Shown: positions 8,593 to 17,258 of the stretch, one piece after another
How positions within the stretch are numbered: position 1 is the stretch's first letter
Layout: each line of letters opens with the position of its first letter
Assembly: GCF_002746455.1 (NCBI RefSeq)
Contig: NZ_NWUW01000005.1
Coordinates: forward strand, 62,001-126,000
Reading direction: 5' to 3'
Length of the DNA stretch: 64,000 nucleotides
Source: Bacillus fungorum
Lineage (GTDB): Bacteria; Bacillota; Bacilli; Bacillales; Bacillaceae_G
Made by a program: the position numbers and the translations under genes
The notes under the pieces: generated by a model
The model's database searches: none
Told to the model about the DNA's origin: nothing
Seen by the model: the letters and a program-made list of their open reading frames with translations, nothing else

Positions 8593-9270
8593 ATGTTCGG
8601 GAGAAAGAAAAGAAAGCCATTAAGACAATTAATTACAAATAAAGAGCCTAAATCACGCATTGCGGAACAATACCGTAATATCCGTACAAATATTGAATTT
8701 ACATCAGTAGATAACCATATCCGTTCCATCATTGTCACTTCAGCAGATCCAGGTGATGGGAAAACAACGACCATTTCTAATCTAGCAGTTGTTTTTGGAC
8801 AACAAGGTAAAAAAGTATTGTTAATTGGAGCTGACCTACGTAAACCAACATTGCAAAATTTATTCGCTGCACACAATCCAAATGGATTAACGAATTTATT
8901 ATCAGGACAAGCATCGTTTGTGCAATGTATTCAAAAAACAGACATAGAGAACGTATATGTTATGTCAGCAGGTCCAATCCCCCCAAACCCAGCAGAGCTA
9001 CTTGGATATCGTAAAATGGACGAAGTACTTTTAGAGGCATATAAGATGTTTGACATCGTTTTGATTGATACACCACCTGTACTGGCTGTTACAGATGCAC
9101 AAATACTCGCTAATAAATGTGATGGAGTTGTATTAGTAGCACGCAGTGAAAAAACAGAAAAAGATAAACTAATAAAAGCAAAACAAATATTAGATAAAGC
9201 ATCCGGAAAGCTACTTGGTGTTATATTAAACGATAAAAGAGAAGAACAAGAGCGATATGGATATTATTAG
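8593..9270 (+). CDS. Stand-alone BY-family tyrosine kinase (CpsD/CapB/EpsB type), Walker A' altered
   Basis: 225 residues. BY-kinases phosphorylate themselves and sugar-pathway enzymes on Tyr and tune polysaccharide export. Features: N-terminal oligomerisation motif EQYRNIRTNIEF (25-36), Walker A ADPGDGKTTT (51-60), Walker B IVLIDTPP, and a short C-terminal Tyr cluster (ERYGYY). The Walker A' motif reads LLIGADLRKP: the first of its two Asp residues is Gly79, whereas the paralog at 10279 has LLIDADMRKP. I chose ATG 8593 (AAAGGAG 8 nt upstream) over the longer frame. It has its own promoter and terminator and no dedicated modulator directly upstream. It could be a weak kinase or a pseudokinase competing for the modulator. 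Confidence 0.9.
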   Translation: MFGRKKRKPLRQLITNKEPKSRIAEQYRNIRTNIEFTSVDNHIRSIIVTSADPGDGKTTTISNLAVVFGQQGKKVLLIGADLRKPTLQNLFAAHNPNGLTNLLSGQASFVQCIQKTDIENVYVMSAGPIPPNPAELLGYRKMDEVLLEAYKMFDIVLIDTPPVLAVTDAQILANKCDGVVLVARSEKTEKDKLIKAKQILDKASGKLLGVILNDKREEQERYGYY

Positions 9271-9297
9271 AAAATAATGTATGAAATAGTATTTTTT

Positions 9298-9327
9298 AAA
9301 GCTAGTAATTTTTTTACTAGCTTTTTT
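9298..9327 (+). terminator. Intrinsic terminator after the first kinase gene
   Basis: AAGCTAGTA...TACTAGCTTTTTT. It isolates this kinase from the modulator gene. The 9328-9545 gap that follows is very AT-rich, with a TATAAT at 9502-9507 and a repeated TGTAAGATT (about 9426 and 9486), but no convincing -35. Confidence 0.8.
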
Positions 9328-9545
9328 GAATTGTTTTAAAATTACGTATCGTATTATACGAAAAAAATGATATAATAGAATTTTTGGCAAATTGATGTAA
9401 TGTGTTGTCATATTTAAGATTATTTTGTAAGATTATATATGTTTTTAAATAAGAAACGTACATAGATATTACTTAAATAAAAAAATGTAAGATTTATATG
9501 TTATAATTTTTCTTATGTGCAAATTTTAGAAAGTTGGAGGAACTT

Positions 9546-10289
9546 ATGGAAGAAACAATTAGTTTAAAAGAGTTATTTCATATTTTAAAAAAACGTTTAG
9601 CAATGATCCTCGTAATCGCCTTTGGTGCAGCTATTGTAAGTGCTATCATTAGCTTCTTCTTTATGACACCAATCTATCAATCTTCGACGCAAATTCTTGT
9701 TAACCAGAAGAAGCAAGAGGGTGCAATGATTCAAGCAGGTGAAGTTCAAACGAATATTCAATTAACGAATACATATAAGGTTATTATTAAAAGTCCAGTA
9801 ATCTTAGATCAAGTGAATGAAAAATTAAATTTAAATATGACACCGCAAGCTTTAACAGAAAAGATTAATGTTGCGAATGAAAAAGATTCACAAGTCATTT
9901 CTGTAACAGCTGAGGATAAAGATCCAAAATTAGCTCGTGATATTGCTAATGCAACTGCGGATGTATTTAAAGGTGAAGTTGCAAAAATTATGAGCGTGGA
10001 TAACGTAACAGTATTATCAAAAGCAGAAGTTGCAGAAAATCAATCTCCGATTAAACCACGTCCAATGTTAAATGTAGCAATCGCCTTCGTTGTTGGTTTA
10101 ATGGCTGCAGTTGGTCTTGCGTTCTTACTAGAATACTTAGATAACACAGTAAAAAAAGAAGAAGATGTCGAAAACTTACTTGGTTTACCAGTGTTAGGTA
10201 TTGTAGCACGCATGGATGAAGAAACAATGAACGTGAAATCACACGCTCCATCATCAAGAAAAGTGAGGGGACAAACAATTGGCTCTTAA
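9546..10289 (+). CDS. Polysaccharide chain-length determinant / tyrosine-kinase modulator (Wzz family)
   Basis: 247 residues. Transmembrane segments at about 20-42 and 172-194 flank an extracellular Wzz domain, and a ~50-residue cytoplasmic tail presumably activates the kinase. The family (CapA, EpsA, TkmA) recruits the BY-kinase to the membrane and controls polymer length. Start ATG 9546 follows GGAGG at 5-nt spacing; the longer frame would start with a TTG inside that ribosome site. The gene overlaps the following kinase gene by 11 nt, so the two are made as a pair. Confidence 0.9.
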   Translation: MEETISLKELFHILKKRLAMILVIAFGAAIVSAIISFFFMTPIYQSSTQILVNQKKQEGAMIQAGEVQTNIQLTNTYKVIIKSPVILDQVNEKLNLNMTPQALTEKINVANEKDSQVISVTAEDKDPKLARDIANATADVFKGEVAKIMSVDNVTVLSKAEVAENQSPIKPRPMLNVAIAFVVGLMAAVGLAFLLEYLDNTVKKEEDVENLLGLPVLGIVARMDEETMNVKSHAPSSRKVRGQTIGS

Positions 10290-10980
10290 TTTATTTAAAA
10301 AGAAAAAAAATCATCGTCAACGTCGTCAATTAATTGCTCATCAACAACCGAAATCACCAATTTCAGAACAATATCGTAATATTCGAACGAATATCGAATT
10401 TGCAGCTATTGATACAAACTTACATTCATTAATGGTTACGTCTGCAAACCCAAGTGAAGGGAAAACAACGACAACAGCAAATATGGCTGTCGTGTTTGCT
10501 CAGCAAGGAAAGAAAGTGCTATTAATTGATGCAGACATGCGTAAACCAGCGATGCATCAAATGTTCCAAGTAGATAATATTTTCGGATTAACGAACGTAT
10601 TAACACATAGTGAGCGTTTAGAGAAATGTGTACAAACAACATTAGTTGATAATCTATCTTTCTTAGCTTGTGGTCCAATCCCGCCAAACCCGGCAGAATT
10701 GTTAGGTTCAAAGTCGATGCAAGAACTTCTTGCACAAGCATATAGTATGTACGATTTAGTTATTTTTGATATGCCACCAATTTTGGCTGTAACCGATGCA
10801 CAAATTATGGCAAATGTATGTGATGCGTCCATTCTTGTCGTTCGTAGTGAATCGACAGAAAAGGAATCAGCAGTAAAAGCAAAAGGATTGTTAGAATCTG
10901 CTAAAGGTAAACTGTTAGGCGTTGTTCTGAACGATCGTGAACGTGAACAAAGCTTATATTATTACTACGGTGCAAATTAA
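10279..10980 (+). CDS. BY-family tyrosine kinase (CpsD/CapB/EpsB type)
   Basis: 233 residues. All motifs are intact: EQYRNIRTNIEF, Walker A SANPSEGKTTT, Walker A' LLIDADMRKP (Asp84, Asp86), Walker B LVIFDMPP and a C-terminal cluster of four Tyr (LYYYYGAN) as autophosphorylation sites. The TTG start lies inside the 3' end of the modulator gene with AGTGAGGGG upstream. It is a close paralog of the kinase at 8593. In B. subtilis the equivalent is EpsB or PtkA. It probably acts with the modulator just upstream and is reversed by the phosphatase downstream. Confidence 0.93.
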   Translation: MALNLFKKKKNHRQRRQLIAHQQPKSPISEQYRNIRTNIEFAAIDTNLHSLMVTSANPSEGKTTTTANMAVVFAQQGKKVLLIDADMRKPAMHQMFQVDNIFGLTNVLTHSERLEKCVQTTLVDNLSFLACGPIPPNPAELLGSKSMQELLAQAYSMYDLVIFDMPPILAVTDAQIMANVCDASILVVRSESTEKESAVKAKGLLESAKGKLLGVVLNDREREQSLYYYYGAN

Positions 10981-10990
10981 TTGAAAGAGT

Positions 10991-11060
10991 GAGATATGAG
11001 AAGAACATATCTCCTTTTTTCCCTTGAATAAGAGAAATCTCTCATATTCAAGGGAAAAAA
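10991..11060 (+). terminator. Tandem hairpins between kinase and phosphatase genes (terminator/attenuator)
   Basis: First hairpin: GAGATATG (10991-10998) pairs with CATATCTC (11006-11013), then CTTTTTT. Its T run is the left arm of a second, perfect 15-bp stem: TTTTTTCCCTTGAAT (11015-11029) with ATTCAAGGGAAAAAA (11046-11060). The two structures can form together, but the T tract cannot be single-stranded once the second is formed. This suggests partial termination or attenuation inside the operon. Confidence 0.6.
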
Positions 11061-11090
11061 GATTTATATGAGAGAGGGAGGATGAAACAA

Positions 11091-11858
11091 ATGATAGATT
11101 TACATTGTCACATTTTACCTGGTATCGATGACGGTGCACAGACAGTAACAGATAGTTTAGCGATGGCACAAAAGGCAGTAGAAGAAGGCATTCATACAAT
11201 TGTCGCAACGCCACATCATCAAAATGGAAAATATATAAACGAACGTACCTCAATTATTCATGGAGTAAAACAACTAAATGATGAACTACAACAACATAAT
11301 ATTCCACTTACCATTTTACCGGGGCAAGAGGTCAGGTTATATGGTGATTTATTAGAAGACTACGAAGCTGGTAAAATTGTTACTTTAAATGAAACAAACA
11401 AATACATATTCATTGAATTTCCGTCTAATCATGTACCTCGTTATGCAGAACAACTATTCTATGAACTACGTGTAAAAGGAATGATCCCAATTATCGTTCA
11501 TCCCGAACGTAATGCCGAGTTAATCGAGCGGCCAGATAAGTTATATAACCTTGTTAATAAAGGTGCATTAACACAAGTGACGGCAGGTAGTTTGCTGGGT
11601 AAATTCGGTAAAAAAATTAAAAAGTTTTCATTGCAGCTTGTGGAACATAATTTAACCCATATGATCGCATCAGATGCACATAACACAACATCAAGAGGAT
11701 TTCATCTAGCAGAGAGCTACGAACTAATAGAGAAAGAATTCGGCGCAAGTGTTATGAATGATTTAAGAGAGAATCCGTATTTAATAATTAGCGGGAAAGC
11801 AATTTATAAAGAAGATCCAGAACAAATTCGTCGTAAAAAATTGTTTGGTATTTTTTAA
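11091..11858 (+). CDS. PHP-type manganese-dependent tyrosine phosphatase (CpsB/CapC/YwqE family)
   Basis: 255 residues. It begins MIDLHCHILPGIDDGAQ with the PHP metal ligands H-x-H. Further ligand motifs are TPHHQNGKY, GQEVRL, VHPERN and ASDAHN near the C terminus. The family dephosphorylates the BY-kinase Tyr cluster and resets polymerisation. ATG 11091 is preferred over ATG 11082 because GGGAGG abuts the latter and is 9 nt from the former; it also gives the family N terminus. Located after the kinase and before the structured RNA and galU. Confidence 0.93.
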   Translation: MIDLHCHILPGIDDGAQTVTDSLAMAQKAVEEGIHTIVATPHHQNGKYINERTSIIHGVKQLNDELQQHNIPLTILPGQEVRLYGDLLEDYEAGKIVTLNETNKYIFIEFPSNHVPRYAEQLFYELRVKGMIPIIVHPERNAELIERPDKLYNLVNKGALTQVTAGSLLGKFGKKIKKFSLQLVEHNLTHMIASDAHNTTSRGFHLAESYELIEKEFGASVMNDLRENPYLIISGKAIYKEDPEQIRRKKLFGIF

Positions 11859-11867
11859 ATAAAGAAC

Positions 11868-11995
11868 AGGTGATGCCTCCTAACCGTTATCAACGGAGGC
11901 ACTCGGTCGTGCTGTGGGTAGAAATTACATTTCAACCTACCTTAGACGCTTGTCGTCGGGAGTATGGCGTGAGGATGGGTTAGATGCCCATAATT
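11868..11995 (+). ncRNA. Structured leader RNA, probably an EAR (eps-associated RNA) antiterminator
   Basis: A non-coding segment with several helices: TGCCTCC (11874-11880) with GGAGGCA; GGTAG (11917-11921) with CTACC; GACG...CGTC around 11945-11956; and GATGGGTTAGATGCCCAT near 11974. It lies inside the polysaccharide operon, after the regulatory genes and before the biosynthetic genes, and is followed within about 20 nt by a strong intrinsic terminator. This is the known placement and logic of EAR, which makes RNA polymerase read through distant terminators in Bacillales eps and capsule operons (Irnov and Winkler). I could not run a covariance model, so the family name is inference. Confidence 0.65.
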
Positions 11996-12010
11996 TATTT
12001 CTAATAGAAA

Positions 12011-12055
12011 CTCTACCTATGGAGTTATACAAATGACTCTGTAGGTAGGGTTTTT
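12011..12055 (+). terminator. Strong intrinsic terminator between the EAR-like RNA and galU
   Basis: CTCTACCTA (12011-12019) pairs with TAGGTAGGG (12042-12050), and the stem continues inward through TGGAGTT / GACTCTG for about 16 pairs including wobbles. TTTTT follows. Left unopposed it would block expression of all downstream biosynthetic genes, so antitermination is expected. Confidence 0.85.
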
Positions 12056-12097
12056 GTTATTGTTACATATAAATAAAACGATATTGGAGGGCTACAA

Positions 12098-12979
12098 TTG
12101 AAAAAAGTGAGAAAAGCAATTATCCCAGCAGCTGGTCTTGGGACGAGATTTTTACCAGCAACGAAAGCGATGCCGAAAGAAATGTTACCAATCGTCGATA
12201 AACCGACAATTCAATACATAGTAGAAGAAGCGATAGAATCAGGAATTGAAGATATTATTATTGTGACTGGGAAAGGAAAGCGTGCCATTGAGGATCACTT
12301 TGATCACTCTTTTGAGTTAGAACAAAATTTACTTGAAAAAGGAAAATTGGAAGTACTCGAAAAGGTACAAGCTTCATCGAAGATTAACATTCATTACATA
12401 AGACAAAAAGAACCAAAAGGACTTGGGCATGCAGTATGGTGTGCGCGTAAGTTTATTGGAAATGAGCCATTTGCAGTATTACTTGGTGACGATATTGTAC
12501 AAGCAGAAACGCCATGTTTACGTCAATTAATGGATCAGTATGAAGTTGCACAATCAGCTGTAATTGGTGTACAGACAGTACCAGAACATGAGACACATCG
12601 TTACGGCATTATTGATCCTGTTGAACAAAATGAACGTCGTTATCAAGTGCGTCAGTTTGTTGAAAAGCCAGCAGAAGGCACAGCACCATCTAATTTAGCA
12701 ATTATGGGTCGTTACGTGTTAACACCAGAAATCTTTATGTTTCTTGAAGACCAACAAACAGGTGCTGGTGGAGAAATTCAGTTAACAGATGCGATTCAAC
12801 GATTAAATGAAATTCAGCGTGTATTTGCTTATGACTTTGAAGGAACTCGTTATGATGTTGGTGAGAAGTTTGGTTTTATTAAGACTACTATTGAGATGGC
12901 ACTTCAGCATGAAGAATTGAAAGAAGAGTTAGTGAAATATATGAATACAATAGTCAGCAAAGAGAAAGTATTTGTATAA
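12098..12979 (+). CDS. galU: UTP-glucose-1-phosphate uridylyltransferase
   Basis: 293 residues, full length. It makes UDP-glucose from UTP and glucose 1-phosphate in the cytosol. Motifs: nucleotide-binding [24 protein letters not shown] at the N terminus, [24 protein letters not shown] (metal-binding Asp) and VEKP. TTG start with TTGGAGG 9 nt upstream. It is the first gene after the EAR-like RNA and terminator. Together with galE at the far end of the locus it supplies UDP-Glc/UDP-Gal. Confidence 0.95.
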   Translation: MKKVRKAIIPAAGLGTRFLPATKAMPKEMLPIVDKPTIQYIVEEAIESGIEDIIIVTGKGKRAIEDHFDHSFELEQNLLEKGKLEVLEKVQASSKINIHYIRQKEPKGLGHAVWCARKFIGNEPFAVLLGDDIVQAETPCLRQLMDQYEVAQSAVIGVQTVPEHETHRYGIIDPVEQNERRYQVRQFVEKPAEGTAPSNLAIMGRYVLTPEIFMFLEDQQTGAGGEIQLTDAIQRLNEIQRVFAYDFEGTRYDVGEKFGFIKTTIEMALQHEELKEELVKYMNTIVSKEKVFV

Positions 12980-12997
12980 AAGAGAGGAGGGGAAAAT

Positions 12998-13672
12998 TTG
13001 GAAGAAAGAAATTTGATAAGTAAATCTACAACTATCAATACCGTTAGAAAGCAAAATGTTTTGTATTTATTCTTGAAAAGAGCAATAGATATTGCAGGTG
13101 CAATTATAGGTTTAATTATATTCTCCCCATTTTTTATTATAATTCCCATTCTTTATATGTGTGGAGAGGGAAAAGGACCGGTATTTTTTAGACAATCTAG
13201 AATAGGTCAAAATGGTGAATCTTTTGGTATATATAAATTTCGTTCCATGGTAATTGATGCTGAAGGAAAGCTAAAGCAAAATGAAATGCTTTATAAAAAG
13301 TATATAGATAATAACTATAAACTCGAGCCGGAAGAAGATCCTCGTATTACGAGTGTAGGGCGTTTTTTGAGAAAAACGAGTTTAGATGAATTACCTCAGT
13401 TTATCAACGTTCTTAAGGGCGACATGAGTTTAGTTGGGCCAAGACCGGTAGTTCAAGAAGAACTACTGGAATACGGGGGAAGAAAAGATGAATTTTTATC
13501 TGTAAAACCAGGAATTACAGGATACTGGCAGGTTAGTGGAAGAAGTGACGTTGGATACCCCGAAAGAGTAGATTTAGAATTGCATTATGTATACAATGCA
13601 TCATTATTTTTCGATATAAAAATTTTATTTTTAACTGTAGTAAATGTGGTATTAAGAAGAGGCGCTTATTAA
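12998..13672 (+). CDS. Undecaprenyl-phosphate sugar phosphotransferase (initiating phosphoglycosyl transferase)
   Basis: 224 residues, the monotopic bacterial sugar transferase family (EpsL/WcaJ C-domain/PglC). One re-entrant hydrophobic helix (about 24-50, KRAIDIAGAIIGLIIFSPFF). Then come FRQSRIGQNGESFGIYKFRSM and the catalytic region LRKTSLDELPQFINVLKGDMSLVGPRP. It transfers a sugar 1-phosphate to undecaprenyl phosphate, the first step of repeat-unit assembly. The short form lacks the four-helix N-domain of WbaP/WcaJ. TTG start, GGAGGGG at 5 nt. Which sugar it uses cannot be read from sequence. Confidence 0.92.
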   Translation: MEERNLISKSTTINTVRKQNVLYLFLKRAIDIAGAIIGLIIFSPFFIIIPILYMCGEGKGPVFFRQSRIGQNGESFGIYKFRSMVIDAEGKLKQNEMLYKKYIDNNYKLEPEEDPRITSVGRFLRKTSLDELPQFINVLKGDMSLVGPRPVVQEELLEYGGRKDEFLSVKPGITGYWQVSGRSDVGYPERVDLELHYVYNASLFFDIKILFLTVVNVVLRRGAY

Positions 13673-13709
13673 TTAACTTCATTGTTGTAAAATAGAAAGG
13701 ATGTTACAG

Positions 13710-14951
13710 ATGAATGAAAAAGTTTGTGTAGTAGGATTAGGTTATATTGGATTGCCAACAGCAAGTTTATTGGCCACTAAAGGATTTCAGGTATATGGTA
13801 TAGATGTCAATGAATCTGCTGTAGAAATGATTAATAGCGGAAAAGTACATATTTATGAGCCGGACTTAGATATTATGGTAAAAGCCGCTGTGCAAAGTGG
13901 AAATTTAAAGGCAGGAATTGTACCGGAAACTTCGGATATTTTCATATTAGCTGTTCCAACACCGTTTAAGGGTGATCACAAGCCAGATTTAACTTATGTT
14001 GAACAAGCAACAAAAACAATAGCACCATACATAAAACCAGGTGATTTAGTTATTTTAGAATCTACAAGCCCAGTAGGAACAACGGAAAAAGTGACAGAAT
14101 GGATTTTAGAAGAGCGTGAAGATTTAACTGTGACAGAAGAAGTTAATTCAAATAAAGGAATTTTCTTTGTAGCACACTGCCCTGAAAGAGTATTACCAGG
14201 ACATATTTTAAGGGAATTAGTAGAAAATGATCGAATAATAGGCGGTATTAACCAAAGATCTACGAAGAAAACTGTAGATTTTTATAAGAAATTTGTCAAA
14301 GGTAAAATACTTGAAACAAATGCTAGAACAGCAGAAATGGCAAAGCTAACAGAAAACTCATTCCGAGATGTAAACATTGCATTTGCTAATGAATTATCTA
14401 TGATTTGTGATGAACTTAATATTAATGTTTGGGAATTAATAAGTCTAGCAAATAGACATCCTCGTGTGAATATTTTACAACCAGGACCAGGAGTAGGTGG
14501 ACATTGTATTGCTGTAGATCCTTGGTTTATTGTAGATGCAGCGCCAGAACAAGCTAAACTTATACATACAGCTCGACAAGTAAATGATTATAAGCCAGGT
14601 TATGTTATAGATAAGATTCGTGAAAAAGCAGACAAATTTAAAAATCCTATTATTGCTTGTTTAGGTCTAGCGTTTAAGGCTAATATTGATGATTTGCGTG
14701 AAAGTCCGTCTGTTGAAATTGTGGAATATTTAGCTAGTCAGCAATTTGGAAAAATTATTGTATCTGAACCCAATATTCAACAACTACCTGAGAAATTAAG
14801 CAAATTAGGAATTGAATTAGATTCAACAGTTTCAACTATTTCAAAGGCAGATATAATTGTGTTATTAGTAGATCATGACGCATATAAAGATATTGATCGT
14901 TTGATATTAAATGAAAAAGTTGTTATTGATACTAGAGGCGTATGGAGATGA
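13710..14951 (+). CDS. UDP-N-acetyl-D-mannosamine dehydrogenase (nucleotide sugar dehydrogenase)
   Basis: 413 residues. Rossmann NAD site VCVVGLGYIGLPTAS at the N terminus, ESTSPVGTTE, the central helix motif AKLTENSFRDVNIAFANELS, and the catalytic Cys in GPGVGGHCIAVDPWF. The latter context is typical of the WecC/CapL branch (UDP-ManNAc to UDP-ManNAcA) rather than UDP-glucose dehydrogenase. A 2-epimerase (MnaA/WecB) to make UDP-ManNAc is not in the window. ATG 13710 was chosen over 13701: AGAAAGG lies at proper distance and the Rossmann strand follows at once. The stop overlaps the next start. Confidence 0.9.
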   Translation: MNEKVCVVGLGYIGLPTASLLATKGFQVYGIDVNESAVEMINSGKVHIYEPDLDIMVKAAVQSGNLKAGIVPETSDIFILAVPTPFKGDHKPDLTYVEQATKTIAPYIKPGDLVILESTSPVGTTEKVTEWILEEREDLTVTEEVNSNKGIFFVAHCPERVLPGHILRELVENDRIIGGINQRSTKKTVDFYKKFVKGKILETNARTAEMAKLTENSFRDVNIAFANELSMICDELNINVWELISLANRHPRVNILQPGPGVGGHCIAVDPWFIVDAAPEQAKLIHTARQVNDYKPGYVIDKIREKADKFKNPIIACLGLAFKANIDDLRESPSVEIVEYLASQQFGKIIVSEPNIQQLPEKLSKLGIELDSTVSTISKADIIVLLVDHDAYKDIDRLILNEKVVIDTRGVWR

Positions 14952-15934
14952 AAAAGAATAAATATTTTTTAATTGGCCCTTATCCCCCCCCTTTAGGAGG
15001 GGTAAGTGTCTATATTTATCGTTCAAAAAAAAGATTGGAATCGATGGGTGTTGAGGCTGAAGTAATAGATTTTTCGAGGATGTCACGTTATGAGAAGATT
15101 AAATTTTTGTTAGTCACGAGTTTTTTATCACCGTCATATCATACATTTCATTTGGATGGATTTAAATTTCCTTTAATGTTAATGTTAATTTTTAGGCCAT
15201 TTAAATCCCATATCATTTTACATCATCACTCAATTCGAAGATTAGATAACTTAGGTAGAATTCAAAAATGGATTGCTAGAATATTCGTAAAAAAAATAGA
15301 TGAATGTATTATGGTAGGAGCTCATTTGAAGGATGGTTATGTAAAAAATAACCTTCAATTACCAAAGAAAATAACTATTCAATCACCCTTTGTACCACCC
15401 CCAATGGAAGATGAACAAAAAATTATGGATACCTATTCATATGAAACCAAAAAATTTATAGCACAAGCAAATCCTCTTATAGTAGGCAATGCTTCTGTAA
15501 TTACATTTCATAACGGTTTTGATTTATATGGTTTAGATATAAGTATTAAAATGATTGATAAATTAAAAGAAAAGTATAAAGATATTGGATTGATTTTTGC
15601 TCTTGCTGAAATTGGTGACGAGGATTATTTTAATGAAATTAAAAAAGAGATAAATTTAAGTGGGCTTGAAAATAATATTCATTTCATTACAGGACAAAAA
15701 GAATTATGGCCACTTTTTAAACATGCAAATTTAATGGTGCGCCCAACATATAGTGATGGATATGGAATTAGTATAGAAGAAGCGTTATATTTGGAATGTC
15801 CAGCAGTTGCTAGTGATGTGTGTCAGAGACCGGAAGGAACAGTACTGTTTAAAAATAGAGATTTAGATGATTTTATAACTAAAGTAGAAAATAGCATAGG
15901 CCAGATGAATGGGGTATCGAAGGAGAAAGTATAA
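14948..15934 (+). CDS. Glycosyltransferase, GT4-like
   Basis: About 328 residues. GT-B fold: N-terminal glycine loop YPPPLGGVSVYIY, then a C-terminal donor site with RPTYSDGYGISIEEALYLECPAV, which contains the E-x7-E-like acidic pair of GT4 enzymes. It overlaps the preceding stop codon. ATG 14948 sits 10 nt after AGAGG, and an in-frame ATG at 14942 is the alternative. Cytosolic or peripheral membrane, adding one sugar of the repeat unit. Donor unknown. It is shorter than usual GT4 proteins (~350-400). Confidence 0.82.
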   Translation: MKKNKYFLIGPYPPPLGGVSVYIYRSKKRLESMGVEAEVIDFSRMSRYEKIKFLLVTSFLSPSYHTFHLDGFKFPLMLMLIFRPFKSHIILHHHSIRRLDNLGRIQKWIARIFVKKIDECIMVGAHLKDGYVKNNLQLPKKITIQSPFVPPPMEDEQKIMDTYSYETKKFIAQANPLIVGNASVITFHNGFDLYGLDISIKMIDKLKEKYKDIGLIFALAEIGDEDYFNEIKKEINLSGLENNIHFITGQKELWPLFKHANLMVRPTYSDGYGISIEEALYLECPAVASDVCQRPEGTVLFKNRDLDDFITKVENSIGQMNGVSKEKV

Positions 15935-15935
15935 T

Positions 15936-17207
15936 ATGAAGCATCGTTTAATAACCCTTATTAACAAAATACGTAATAACCTAGTACAGTTGGGTAAAAA
16001 GGGTTTTTTTAGTTTGTTACTTACTAAATTCTTGATCCAATTCTTAGGATTCGGGAGTATTATATTAGTTGCTAAATTTATTAATCCTGAAAGTATGGCA
16101 CAAATAAGAAGCTTACAAACATATTTAACACTAGCTGTTATAATAGGAACTTTCGGCCTAGATACCGCTATATTAAAGTTTTGTGCTGAGAAAAGAGAAG
16201 ACAACCAAAAAGAGAAAATCCTTTCGCATTCTATTCGGAATAGTTTGTTGTTTTCTTTTTTATCCATTCTGTTATTTAATTTGTTTTTAATACTTACCTC
16301 TAAACAATATTCGATTTATTGGGGCATATATACTTTATGTGTACCAATATTAGTTTTAACAAATATATTAATTAATTATCTCCTGGCTTTAAAAAAGGTA
16401 AATAAAATGGCTAGTATACAAGCGATTATAAAAGTGCAGGGTGCATTGTTTATAATTATTGGTACTTGGTTATTTGGTGTAAAAGGTTTTATTATCTCTA
16501 CGGTTTTAGGATTGGCTATTGGTTTATACCCTCTATTTAAAGAGGCGAATCTTGTGAAGAGATTAGATAATTCAAACATAGATATACCTAAGCAATTTTG
16601 GGGAATTGCTTTTTTTAGTTTTTTGGCTAATTTTGTAAATAACATAGGTAACTATGCAGATATTATTGTTATGGATAACTTTATAACTGATCGTGTTGAA
16701 ATGGGATATTATTCAATCGCCACAATATTTCTTCTAGGTGCTACTCAAATTACAGCAACTTTACAAAATATATATACACCTTATTTAACAGAAAAAAGCA
16801 ATGATTATAAAGGCTTAAAAGAGATGGCCTTTAATCTTCAAAAGAAAGCTATTATTTTAAGTATAATTGCAGGATTAGCAGTGTATATTGGTTCTTTAGT
16901 ATTTGTTCCTTTCTTTTATGGGGAATCATACAAAAGTACAATCACATATACAGGAATACTTATGATTAAATATGTGTTGTATTCATCTTATGCTATTATG
17001 GGTGTTACATTATTAGCAATGGGTAAGATGAAAGAAAATTTTTATGTGACACTTATCTCAGCACCTATTGCCTTGTTAATTAATTATGCAGCTTCACAAT
17101 ACTTTGGCATTATAGGAGTTGCGTGGGCGCAAATAGCTAATGGTGTCATTATGTTGACTTTACAATATACAATAGTAATCCGTGTGTTTAAGAGATTAGA
17201 TAAGTAA
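15936..17207 (+). CDS. Polysaccharide flippase (Wzx-like, MOP superfamily)
   Basis: 423 residues with about 12 hydrophobic segments and few charged loops. It begins with a basic stretch and then a first helix, GFFSLLLTKFLIQFLGFGSIILV. This is the MVF/Wzx fold that moves undecaprenyl-linked repeat units across the membrane. ATG 15936 follows GAAGGAGAAAG. Located between two repeat-unit assembly genes, as in other Wzx/Wzy clusters. Confidence 0.85.
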   Translation: MKHRLITLINKIRNNLVQLGKKGFFSLLLTKFLIQFLGFGSIILVAKFINPESMAQIRSLQTYLTLAVIIGTFGLDTAILKFCAEKREDNQKEKILSHSIRNSLLFSFLSILLFNLFLILTSKQYSIYWGIYTLCVPILVLTNILINYLLALKKVNKMASIQAIIKVQGALFIIIGTWLFGVKGFIISTVLGLAIGLYPLFKEANLVKRLDNSNIDIPKQFWGIAFFSFLANFVNNIGNYADIIVMDNFITDRVEMGYYSIATIFLLGATQITATLQNIYTPYLTEKSNDYKGLKEMAFNLQKKAIILSIIAGLAVYIGSLVFVPFFYGESYKSTITYTGILMIKYVLYSSYAIMGVTLLAMGKMKENFYVTLISAPIALLINYAASQYFGIIGVAWAQIANGVIMLTLQYTIVIRVFKRLDK

Positions 17208-17258
17208 AAAGAACTTTTAAAATTTAGAGAGATCATATAAATAGGAGAAGAATCTTTT

